Part shown: one piece after another, positions 56,487 through 64,000 of the stretch | How the letters are laid out: each line of letters opens with the position of its first letter | Numbering within the stretch: the stretch's first letter is position 1 | Position numbers and translations under genes: made by a program | From: Opitutus sp. | GTDB lineage: Bacteria > Verrucomicrobiota > Verrucomicrobiae > Opitutales > Opitutaceae | Assembly (NCBI GenBank): GCA_009695065.1 | Contig: SIBR01000002.1 | Coordinates: 132,267-196,266 of the forward strand | Direction: 5' to 3' | DNA length: 64,000 bases | Notes under the pieces: model-generated | Told to the model about the DNA's origin: nothing | What the model saw: only the letters and a program-made list of their open reading frames with translations | Database searches by the model: none

Positions 56487-56772
56487 GGTTTAGTGGTTTG
56501 ATTCACGACTGTAGGGTGCCTTTGTGGGCACCGTGCCGCCCGCTCCTCCCGACTGGAAATCGGGTCAAGCCGGCGTCACCGTTCCAATCCAGCGGGATGC
56601 CGGACCAGCCATGGTGGGCACCCGCAACCGGCGGATATCCACTGACGCAAGGTGGCAGATTCCTGAAAGGCACAGGGCCGCGCAAGCGAAAATTTGGGTC
56701 TTCCGACCAAGTCGGCAGGGGTTGAGAGATTGTGGTGGATTCTGCCAATATCTCCCAATTTGATCGCACTCC
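56487..56772. other. Intergenic region between rpsO and the class II aldolase gene
   Basis: No gene is supported. It contains the GGTGCC/GGCACC hairpin near rpsO and a sequence (56548-56564) shaped like a tRNA anticodon arm that I rejected as a tRNA gene (see rejected list). Confidence 0.5.
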
Positions 56773-57543
56773 ATGTCTGCAATCCCGGCTTCTCCGGACC
56801 TCATCGGCAGTTTGTTGAATCTATCCCACCAACTCGGTCGCGAGGAACGGAAACTGGCGATTTTGGGGGAAGGCAACACGTCCGCGCGTCTGGCGCCCAA
56901 AACCTTTGCCGTGAAGGCGAGCGGGGCGAATCTGGCGACCCTGTCGCCGCTGGGAGTAACCGAATGCCGCTTCGCCGATCTCCTGCCGCTGCTCGATGTG
57001 AAGCGAATCACCGATGCGGCAATCGACGAGGCACTTTTTGCCGCCCGGGTAGATCCGAAGGCCCGAAAGCCTTCGGTCGAGGCCATCTTCCACGCCTACC
57101 TGTTGACGCTGCCGGATGTGAATTTTGTCGGCCACACGCATCCGACCGCGGTGAACCAGCTGCTTTGTTCAAAGCACGCGCGGACCTTCGCGAAGAGGCG
57201 GATTTGCCCTGATGAGGTCGTCTGCTGCGGAGTCGAGAGCGTTTTTGTCCCCTATGCCGACCCCGGATTGAAGCTCGCTCAAGCGATCCGGGTCGCGGTC
57301 GTGGCGCATGTGAGGCGGCTGGCGCGGGCGCCTCGCGTGATCCTGTTGGAAAATCATGGATTGATCGCCCTCGGCGCGACTCCCGAGTCCGTGCTCGCCG
57401 CGACGCAGATGGGAGTCAAAGCCGCCGAAATCTTCGCCGGAGCCGCGGCGCTGGGTGGCCCTCGATTTCTTACCGCGGCCCAAGTCGCTCGGATCGCCGG
57501 GCGGCCGGACGAACACTATCGCCAAAAAATACTTGGGCTCTGA
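56773..57543 (+). CDS. Class II aldolase/adducin family protein
   Basis: A 256-residue protein of the L-fuculose/rhamnulose-phosphate aldolase family. It shows the phosphate-binding loop (LAILGEGNTSARL), the zinc ligands in FVGHTHPTAV, and the third histidine in LLENHGLIALG. It should cleave a ketose-1-phosphate to a C2/C3 aldehyde and DHAP, or act on a related substrate. It is followed by a longer bifunctional aldolase-dehydrogenase, so both probably serve deoxysugar or sugar-alcohol catabolism. Confidence 0.87.
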   Translation: MSAIPASPDLIGSLLNLSHQLGREERKLAILGEGNTSARLAPKTFAVKASGANLATLSPLGVTECRFADLLPLLDVKRITDAAIDEALFAARVDPKARKPSVEAIFHAYLLTLPDVNFVGHTHPTAVNQLLCSKHARTFAKRRICPDEVVCCGVESVFVPYADPGLKLAQAIRVAVVAHVRRLARAPRVILLENHGLIALGATPESVLAATQMGVKAAEIFAGAAALGGPRFLTAAQVARIAGRPDEHYRQKILGL

Positions 57544-57594
57544 GTGAGCCCGATCGATCCATCTCTCCCTAACCCGACCTTCCCGTTCGCATCC

Positions 57595-59787
57595 ATGCCC
57601 ACCTACAAGCACGTCAATTATCTCTGGGACGACGCCAAGGCCACCGCGCTCGATCCCGTCGGCCGCCTCGTCTACCGCTCGAACCTGCTCGGCGGCGACC
57701 AGCGTGTTACCAACACCGGTGGCGGCAACACGTCGTCGAAAATTGCAGAGCAGGATCCACTCAATGGCCAGCCGATCGAGGTGCTCTGGGTAAAGGGTTC
57801 CGGCGGCGACCTCCGCACGAGCACGCGCGAGAACTTCTCGTCACTTTATCAGCAGAAGCTGCTCGATCTCCAGAAGCCCTACGCCGCCCGCCCCGACAAG
57901 GGTCTCAAGGCTCCGGCTGAGGATGACATGGTGGGCATGTATGCGCACGCCACGTTTAACCTGAATCCACGGGCACCATCGATCGACACGCCGCTGCATT
58001 CGTTCCTTCCCGGCAAGCATGTCGACCACATGCACCCGAACGCGATCATAGCGATCGCAGCCTCACAGAACTGCGAGAAGCTCACGAAAGAAATTTTCGG
58101 CGGCGAGATGGCCTATGTCCCGTGGATGCGCCCGGGCTTCGAACTCGGCCTCGCCATGCAGGAGATTTCCAAAAACAACCCAAAGATGAAGGCCATCATG
58201 ATGGGCCAGCACGGCTTCATCTCTTGGGACGACAACGAGAAGGCCTGTTACACGCTCACGTTGGACTTGATCGAGAAGGCTGCGGCCTACATCGAGGCGA
58301 AGTACCAAGCCAAGGGCGGCGACGCCACGGCCTTCGGCGGCGCCAAATACTTGACGCTCGACGCCACCAAGCGCAATGGGGTCTTTGCCGCCATTCTTCC
58401 GTGGCTCCGGGGCCAGGTGTCCCAACGGAAGCGTTTCATCGGCACCGTGCAGGACGACGAGAAGATCCTGCGCTTCGTCAACTCGAAGGACGCCGCCCGT
58501 CTCGCCGAGCTCGGTACGAGCTGCCCCGACCACTTCCTCCGCACCAAGATCAAGCCGCTCTACGTGGACTGGAACCCGCAGTCTGAAGACACAGCCGCGC
58601 TCAAGAAGAAGCTCGCCGCTGGCCTCGAGGCATACCGCAAGGACTACGCGGCTTATTACAACAAGTGCAAATACGCCAACTCGCCGGCCATGCGCGACCC
58701 GAACCCGACCGTCGTCCTCATCCCGGGCGTCGGCATGGTGGCCTGGGGCAAGGACAAGTCGGAAAGCCGCGTCACCGCCGAGTTCTACAACTGCGCCGTC
58801 GAGGTCATGCGCGGCGCCGAGGCGATCGACAGCTACATCGCCCTGCCGCAGCAGGAGGCCTTTGACATCGAGTATTGGCTTCTTGAGGAAGCGAAGCTCA
58901 AGCGCATGCCCGCCGAGAAGGAACTCGCCCGCCAGGTCATCATTGTGGTCGGCGCCGGCTCCGGCATCGGCAAGGAGACCGCCCACCGCCTCGTCAAGGA
59001 CGGCGCGCACATCGTCAGCGTCGACATAAAGCTTGAGACCGCCACCACCACCGCCAAGGAGATCACCGACAAGCTCGGCCTCGGCATCGGCGTCGCTGGC
59101 ACGGGTATCTCCAACTGCGGCCCGGCCGTCGGCCTCGCTTGCAACATCACCGACCGCGCCAGCGTCCGCGCCATGCTCGATCAGGTCGCGCTGGCCTACG
59201 GCGGCTTCGACTCGATCTGCTTAACCGCCGGCGTCTTCTGGCCGAGCGACACCACCGGCCACATCCCCGACGACAAGTGGGCCTTCACCTTCGGCGTCAA
59301 CGTCACCGGCAGCTACATCGTCGGCGACGAGGCGTTCAAGACCTGGAAGGAACAGGGCTTGCGCGGCAGCCTTGTGCTCACGACCTCGGCCAACGCTACC
59401 GTCGCAAAGAAGGGCTCCTTGGCCTACGACACCTCCAAGGCCGCCGCCAACCACCTCGTCCGCGAGCTGGCCATCGAGTTCGCCCCGCTTGTCCGCGTCA
59501 ACGGCGTGGCTCCGGCCACGGTGGTGCAGGGGAGCGCGATGTTTCCCCGCGACCGCGTCATCGGTTCGCTGGCCAAGTACGAGATTCCGTATACCGCGGA
59601 CGAAGCGACCGAGTTGCTCGTGGAAAAACTCGCCGCATTTTACGCGGACCGGACACTGACCAAGGCGCCCATCACGCCGGCGGACCAGGCAGAGGCCTAT
59701 TTTCTGCTGGTTTCTCAGCGGCTTTCGAAGACGACCGGCCAGATAATTGCGGTCGACGGCGGGTTGCACGAGGCGTTCTTGCGCTGA
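57595..59787 (+). CDS. Bifunctional class II aldolase / short-chain dehydrogenase (RhaD/RhaE-like)
   Basis: A 730-residue two-domain enzyme. The N-terminal half (to about 430) is a class II aldolase with a glycine-rich loop (TNTGGGNTSSK), zinc ligands in HVDHMHPNA, and the third histidine in MMGQHGFISW. The C-terminal half is a short-chain dehydrogenase with GAGSGIGKE (cofactor motif) and the YDTSK active-site pair. Such fusions convert rhamnulose-1-phosphate to lactaldehyde plus DHAP and oxidise lactaldehyde. The ATG at 57595 is preferred over the GTG at 57544. Only a 51-bp gap separates it from the aldolase upstream. Confidence 0.9.
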   Translation: MPTYKHVNYLWDDAKATALDPVGRLVYRSNLLGGDQRVTNTGGGNTSSKIAEQDPLNGQPIEVLWVKGSGGDLRTSTRENFSSLYQQKLLDLQKPYAARPDKGLKAPAEDDMVGMYAHATFNLNPRAPSIDTPLHSFLPGKHVDHMHPNAIIAIAASQNCEKLTKEIFGGEMAYVPWMRPGFELGLAMQEISKNNPKMKAIMMGQHGFISWDDNEKACYTLTLDLIEKAAAYIEAKYQAKGGDATAFGGAKYLTLDATKRNGVFAAILPWLRGQVSQRKRFIGTVQDDEKILRFVNSKDAARLAELGTSCPDHFLRTKIKPLYVDWNPQSEDTAALKKKLAAGLEAYRKDYAAYYNKCKYANSPAMRDPNPTVVLIPGVGMVAWGKDKSESRVTAEFYNCAVEVMRGAEAIDSYIALPQQEAFDIEYWLLEEAKLKRMPAEKELARQVIIVVGAGSGIGKETAHRLVKDGAHIVSVDIKLETATTTAKEITDKLGLGIGVAGTGISNCGPAVGLACNITDRASVRAMLDQVALAYGGFDSICLTAGVFWPSDTTGHIPDDKWAFTFGVNVTGSYIVGDEAFKTWKEQGLRGSLVLTTSANATVAKKGSLAYDTSKAAANHLVRELAIEFAPLVRVNGVAPATVVQGSAMFPRDRVIGSLAKYEIPYTADEATELLVEKLAAFYADRTLTKAPITPADQAEAYFLLVSQRLSKTTGQIIAVDGGLHEAFLR

Positions 59788-59802
59788 CGGCGGATTTTTC
59801 CG

Positions 59803-60753
59803 GTGCCGCGTGCCTTACAAAGAATAGCCATCGTGGGAGCCGGGGCGATTGGGAGCTACTATGGTGCCCGGCTCGCTCTGGCCGGGGTCGAAGTTCGGTT
59901 TTTGGTCCGCCGCGATCTCGTGCATGTTCAGGACCACGGCCTGATTCTGCGGGAGCGAGATGCCACCCGCCGACTCGAGCACGTGGACGCTTTCGCTACG
60001 ACGGCGGAAATCGGGCCAGTCGATCTCGTGTTCGTCACCCTTAAGACCACGAGCAACTCGGCCCTCGCTACGCTCCTGCCGCCCCTGATTAGGCCGGAGA
60101 CGGCGGTGGTTACGCTGCAAAACGGCTTGGGTAACGAGGAAACCATCGCGGCCCTCGTCGGGGCCGGGCGCGTCCTCGGGGGCTTGTGCTTTATTGCCGT
60201 GACGCGGGAAGCACCGGGCGAACTTTCCGGTTACCATACGCCGGGTGCGATTACGCTTGGGGAGTTTGGCCGGCCTGCCAGTGAGCGCACGCAGGCGATC
60301 GCCGGCTTGTTGCAACGAGCCGGCGTGAACTGCCGGGCGGTCGACAGCCTCGCGGCGGCACGCTGGCAAAAGCTGATTTGGAATGTTCCCTTCAACGGTT
60401 TGGCGATCGCCGCCGGCGGGATCACGACCGACAGGATTCTCGACGATCCGGTGCTGGCCCGTGAAGTCCGGGCGCTTATGAATGAGGTGGCGGCGGCAGC
60501 GCGGCACTTTGGCCACGAAGTGACGGAGGCGTTTATCCAAAGCCAGATCGATGTCACCCCGCCCATGGGGGCCTACCAACCGTCGAGTCTGGTTGATTAT
60601 CGCGCTGGTCGGCCGGTTGAAGTCGAAGCGATTTGGGGTGAACCTCTGCGGCGTGCGCAAGCTGCGGGCCTCGCGGTGCCGAGGCTCCAAGAGCTTCATG
60701 CGCGTCTCGTTGGCCTGACCAAAGTGGGCGATGCCCGTGACCGCACGGGTTGA
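59803..60753 (+). CDS. panE: Ketopantoate reductase family protein
   Basis: A 316-residue protein starting at GTG 59803 with the NADPH loop (RIAIVGAGAIGSYYGARLA), the VTLKTTSNS segment and the helical substrate domain (AARWQKLIWNVPFNGLAIAA; AYQPSSLVDYRAGRPVEVE). This matches 2-dehydropantoate 2-reductase, which makes pantoate for coenzyme A. Relatives also reduce other 2-keto acids, so its place after aldolase genes (16 bp) might reflect a catabolic role instead. Confidence 0.85.
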   Translation: MPRALQRIAIVGAGAIGSYYGARLALAGVEVRFLVRRDLVHVQDHGLILRERDATRRLEHVDAFATTAEIGPVDLVFVTLKTTSNSALATLLPPLIRPETAVVTLQNGLGNEETIAALVGAGRVLGGLCFIAVTREAPGELSGYHTPGAITLGEFGRPASERTQAIAGLLQRAGVNCRAVDSLAAARWQKLIWNVPFNGLAIAAGGITTDRILDDPVLAREVRALMNEVAAAARHFGHEVTEAFIQSQIDVTPPMGAYQPSSLVDYRAGRPVEVEAIWGEPLRRAQAAGLAVPRLQELHARLVGLTKVGDARDRTG

Positions 60754-60835
60754 AGAAGATAGTTTATCTGAAACGAAACCGTGAATTCTGTCGATCAGTG
60801 CGCGAAGCGCTCACCAGTTCCAGCAGCGGGGTGTT

Positions 60836-60864
60836 GAGGTGAATGGCCGGCCCGAACTCACCTC
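60836..60864. other. Hairpin downstream of the panE-like gene
   Basis: Arms GAGGTGA (60836-60842) and TCACCTC (60858-60864) with an inner palindrome GGCCGGCC. This could be part of a bidirectional terminator between the convergent panE-like and accC genes. No T-tract is present. Confidence 0.35.
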
Positions 60865-60969
60865 CGGTTAACGGCGACGCGCTGCTGAGGCCCTTCGGCG
60901 ATCCGCGTGAGCTCACGGCCTTGAGGGCCGCTTGTCAGTAAGACGATAGCGATTTGTCCGGCTTGGTGA

Positions 60970-62334
60970 TTACGAAAACAGATCGCTCGCGGTCCGACTG
61001 AGGAAATCCTCCATGTAACCGGTGGTCGCCTTGCCTTCGATGAAAACAGGATCGGCCATGATGGCGCGGTGCAGTGGAATGGTCGTCTTGATTCCTCGGA
61101 TGAGATATTCGCTTAGCGCGCGATACATGCGCTCCAGTGCGCCTTTGCGAGTCGTGCCGCAGGTGATCAATTTGCCGATCATGGAGTCATAATACGGCGG
61201 AATCGTATAACCTGAATAAGCGTGTGAATCAACGCGAACGCCGGGGCCGCCGGGCGCGTAGTAGAGTCCGATCGTGCCAGGCGAGGGACTAAAATTGCGC
61301 GCAGGGTCTTCCGCGTTGATGCGGCATTCGATGGCGTGCTTTTCGAATTTGATGTCGCCTTGGTCGAAATCGAGTTTTTCACCATTGGCCATGCGGATTT
61401 GCTGCTTGATCAGGTCGATCCCTGTAACCTCTTCGGTTACAGGATGTTCAACCTGTATCCGGGTGTTCATTTCGATAAAATAATAGTTCCCCTTCGCATC
61501 CACGAGAAACTCGATTGTGCCGGCGTTTTCGTACTCCGCGGCCTCCGCCGCCTTGATGGCGGCCTTCCCCATTTTCCTTCGGAGATCGGAGGTGAGAAAA
61601 GGCGAGGGCGATTCTTCGATGAGTTTTTGATGCCGGCGTTGGACGGAGCAGTCGCGTTCGCCGAGATGGAGGGTCTTGCCGTGGCTATCGGCTAGGATCT
61701 GAAATTCGATGTGCCGTGGGCGCTCGATGTATTTCTCGATGTAGACCGCACCGTTTCCGAACGCTTTTTCGGCCTCACCACGCGCGACGTGATATTCCTT
61801 CGCGAGCGATACGTCGTTGTGCGCGATGCGCATGCCCCGGCCCCCGCCGCCGGCGACGGCTTTAATGATCACGGGATAGCCAATTTTTCGAGCGTTCTTA
61901 ACCGCCTCGGTCTCCGACCCGACGGGCCCATCCGACCCGGGGACGATGGGCACTCCGGCCTTTCGCACGGTGTCTTTGGCAACTGACTTATCACCCATCA
62001 TATTAATGGACTTAGATTTGGGCCCGATGAACTTGATGTTGCACGATTCGCATTGTTCGGCGAATTTCGCGTTTTCGGAGAGGAACCCATAGCCGGGATG
62101 GATAGCGTCAACGTCGCCGATCTCGGCCGCACTCATGATTCGATCCGCTCTCAGGTAGCTATCGGCACTCTTGGGGCCACCAATGCAAATTGCCTCGTCG
62201 GCGAGTTGCACGTGAAGCGATTGGACGTCGGCTTCCGAGTATACGGCTAGTGTCTTGATGCCAAGTTCGCGGCAGGCGCGAACGATGCGGAGGGCGATTT
62301 CACCGCGGTTGGCAATGAGGATTTTTTGAATCAT
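60970..62334 (-). CDS. accC: Acetyl-CoA carboxylase, biotin carboxylase subunit
   Basis: A 454-residue ATP-grasp enzyme of normal length. It has the N-terminal Rossmann-like lobe ([20 protein letters not shown]), the glycine-rich ATP loop ([14 protein letters not shown]), [20 protein letters not shown] and [20 protein letters not shown] with the catalytic residues. It carboxylates biotin on AccB using bicarbonate and ATP, the first step of fatty acid synthesis. It follows accB by 109 bp on the same strand. Confidence 0.96.
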   Translation of the reverse strand: MIQKILIANRGEIALRIVRACRELGIKTLAVYSEADVQSLHVQLADEAICIGGPKSADSYLRADRIMSAAEIGDVDAIHPGYGFLSENAKFAEQCESCNIKFIGPKSKSINMMGDKSVAKDTVRKAGVPIVPGSDGPVGSETEAVKNARKIGYPVIIKAVAGGGGRGMRIAHNDVSLAKEYHVARGEAEKAFGNGAVYIEKYIERPRHIEFQILADSHGKTLHLGERDCSVQRRHQKLIEESPSPFLTSDLRRKMGKAAIKAAEAAEYENAGTIEFLVDAKGNYYFIEMNTRIQVEHPVTEEVTGIDLIKQQIRMANGEKLDFDQGDIKFEKHAIECRINAEDPARNFSPSPGTIGLYYAPGGPGVRVDSHAYSGYTIPPYYDSMIGKLITCGTTRKGALERMYRALSEYLIRGIKTTIPLHRAIMADPVFIEGKATTGYMEDFLSRTASDLFS

Positions 62335-62443
62335 CTGAGAGCTGATTTATTACGACACGGATTCCTGATTGGCGCCCGGACGTCCAGGCCCACCTTGTGC
62401 TGACAGGAACAGGACTGCAGGGGCGTCTACGGATTAAATCCAA

Positions 62444-62929
62444 TCAACCTTGCTTCAGCTTGAAGAGACGCTGGCCATATTCGACGGGCTGGCCATTTTC
62501 CACGAGGACTTCCAAGACAGTCCCCTTCGCCTCTGCTTGGACCTCGTTCATGATCTTCATCGCCTCGATTATACAGATGACCGTGTTCTCGACCACCTTA
62601 CCTCCGACGTCCATGAAGGGCTTACTTTCAGGCGAGGCTGCCCGGTAGAAGGTTCCAACCATGGGCGACTTTACGTAGGTCACTCCTGCTTCGTCCCGAG
62701 GCGTGGAGGCGGCCGGATCGTTGGCGCCAGCAGCCGTTGCTTGGGCCTGTGGGGGAACGCTATCAGATGCAGGAAAGGGAGGATTGGAACTCCGGCCGGT
62801 GCTCACGATTGGCAGGCCATTTGCGCCACGCCGAATCTTAAGCTTGAATCCCTCTTCCTCCACCGCGAACTCGGTGAGCTCCGATCGCTTCATGAGTTCG
62901 ATGATCTGCTTAATCTGTTTTAGGTCCAA
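62444..62929 (-). CDS. accB: Biotin carboxyl carrier protein of acetyl-CoA carboxylase
   Basis: A 161-residue protein with a short N-terminal helical segment, a Pro/Ala-rich linker, and the C-terminal biotinyl domain. The biotinylated lysine is Lys125 in EAMKIMNE, preceded by KSPMVGTFYRAASP. It carries carboxybiotin between AccC and the carboxyltransferase. It is followed by accC in the usual order. The upstream sequence is AT-rich and likely holds the promoter. Confidence 0.94.
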   Translation of the reverse strand: MDLKQIKQIIELMKRSELTEFAVEEEGFKLKIRRGANGLPIVSTGRSSNPPFPASDSVPPQAQATAAGANDPAASTPRDEAGVTYVKSPMVGTFYRAASPESKPFMDVGGKVVENTVICIIEAMKIMNEVQAEAKGTVLEVLVENGQPVEYGQRLFKLKQG

Positions 62930-63435
62930 AATGGCGCCTTGGTTGAGTTGGTGAGCTGGACGGCGAGTTAGTTGTTCTTTACTTTAAGGTCAGTCGTTCA
63001 AAAGAATTGAGCGAAGGGTAGCAATCTCCGATTTTTTGCGCGTGGGAGCAGACGTTGAATAAACTGCATATTTTTCCGAAAAAATGCCTGAAATTATGCT
63101 TAAAACGCTTTTAAATGATCAATTTTGTCTGAATTCGCATAGATTACTTTGCTGGATTTTGGGCTAATATTTTTTAAAGGCTTGGCCCGAATTTTTAAGA
63201 GAAAAAGATATGAAGGGGCATCGTCGCTCGACTGTGGTTTTGCCCTAGATTGGCCAAAAAGCGTGCACTTTTGAGTGATTTGAGTGATTTATCACGAATG
63301 CTACCGGCATGGACCATCGTCGGTTTAGTGCGTTAGCGTGGCTATTATTGGCGGGGAATGAATCCTGAGAAATATCCGACGTTTTTGGGTTTCGATCAAT
63401 GCCACTGCGACGAACTCTGGTTGAGGTCCGGGTAG
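62930..63435. other. AT-rich intergenic region upstream of accB
   Basis: This stretch (especially 62990-63240) is much richer in A and T than the rest of the window and has no supported gene. It probably contains the accBC promoter, but I could not identify confident -35/-10 boxes. A short direct repeat (GAGTGATTT twice) lies near 63272-63289. The right part leads into the insertion-sequence remnant. Confidence 0.5.
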
Positions 63436-64000
63436 CGTATTGCGGTGAACACAAGCGACGGATGGCCGCCTTCATCGTTGAAGGCGGCCTGTGCTCCGGG
63501 CGGACCGCTTGCCGAGGCCTAGGACTAGCGCGGTCGACCTTCCAGTATCGGAGGCGGCCGCCCGACGGCAGCGCGAAAGCGACTGGTGCAGCGCCTGCAC
63601 GAACTGTCGCGGAAGTATGCTGCGAGCGGCTGGCGCACGATTTGCGGGAGGTTTTGCGGGTGGCTGCCGGCCGGGAGGCGCAACCGAAGGCGGTGATCCT
63701 GGCCAGTCGCACGGTGCAATCGACGCCCAGCAGCGGGGCGCGGGCCGGTTACGACGGCCCGATGGCGGCCCAAGCGGCTGCCGCCCACGGGCTCAAGCTC
63801 GAGGTCATCAAACTCTCCCAGGCCAGGCGCGGCTTCGTCCTTCTGCCCAGACGCTGGCTCGTCGAACGATCCTTCGGCTGGGCGGCTCGCTTCCGCCGCC
63901 TCGCCCGCGACTACGAACGCCTCGCCTCTTCCCTCGCTGGTCTCCACGGGCTCGCCTTCGCCTGCCTCATGCTCCGCAGCTTCCTCGACGCAGGTTCATG
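63436..64000 (+). mobile_element. Chimeric remnant of IS3-type and IS5-type transposases
   Basis: From about 63436 a frame is open to the right window edge. The first part (HKRRMAAFIVEGGLCSGRTA, then CRGLGLARSTFQYRRRPPD) matches the N-terminus of an IS3-family OrfB; a continuation RKRLVQRLHELSRKY lies in a different frame. From about 63636 the same open frame becomes IS5-type (HDLREVLRVAAGREAQPKAV; LPRRWLVERSFGWAARFRRL; ARDYERLASSLAGLHGL). The central DDE region of IS5 is missing: AGYDG is followed almost directly by PMAAQAAAAHGLKLEV. Two elements have been joined and both are defective. Confidence 0.72.

Noticed and set aside
56548..56564. tRNA-Ser(GGA)-like anticodon arm (CCCGA-CTGGAAA-TCGGG) followed by a TTCCAATC T-loop-like sequence
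   Set aside because: No pairing T stem, D arm or acceptor stem could be formed around it; it is a chance hairpin.

Overview
The window looks like a chromosomal segment of a high-GC member of the Verrucomicrobiota, most likely near the Opitutaceae. This is inferred from gene content: two tandem pairs of PSCyt1/DUF1549/DUF1553 and DUF1501 proteins, several Tat-exported Gfo/Idh/MocA oxidoreductases, a MoxR-DUF58-Bat operon with a BatB/BatC-type fusion, and a TIGR03067-like protein. All of these are typical of the Planctomycetes-Verrucomicrobia group. No rRNA, convincing tRNA, CRISPR array or prophage is visible.

Layout. Positions 1-9.7 kb hold a partial exported protein, a Tat-type oxidoreductase, a leftward run (NHL-repeat protein, M1 aminopeptidase, NagA-like deacetylase), a phospholipase-D lipoprotein and a spermidine-synthase-like protein. 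Positions 9.8-16.6 kb hold a second Tat oxidoreductase, a badly decayed AI-2E transporter, an exported methyltransferase, an amino-acid permease, an exported amidohydrolase and a toxin-antitoxin remnant. Positions 16.6-31.1 kb look catabolic: a DapA-family lyase, an amidohydrolase (possible lactonase), an MFS carrier, two multihaem-like PSCyt/DUF1501 pairs and a third Tat oxidoreductase. Positions 31.2-38.6 kb are the leftward moxR-DUF58-batA-batBC-batD operon.

Positions 38.7-52 kb are mixed and rich in broken genes. They include a release-factor-like gene beside a dead N-terminal copy, a decayed beta-propeller glycosidase-like gene, a penicillin-type acylase, a MOSC protein, two overlapping amidohydrolases, RmuC, a truncated response regulator joined to a sulfotransferase tail, an ABC ATPase, and a membrane spermidine-synthase-like gene with an internal TGA. 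Positions 52-63 kb are housekeeping: a BamE-like lipoprotein, SurE, rpsO-pnp, a class II aldolase/RhaD-type/PanE-type run, and accB-accC. The right edge (63.4 kb to the end) carries a chimera of IS3- and IS5-type transposase remnants.

The most notable feature at window scale is the number of recognisable genes broken by single stops or frameshifts among intact neighbours. At least seven loci are affected, several by substitutions to stop codons rather than by indels. I did not find a clearly new defence or biosynthetic system. The tandem PSCyt/DUF1501 pairs and their flanking sugar-acid-type genes are the best candidate for an uncharacterised pathway.
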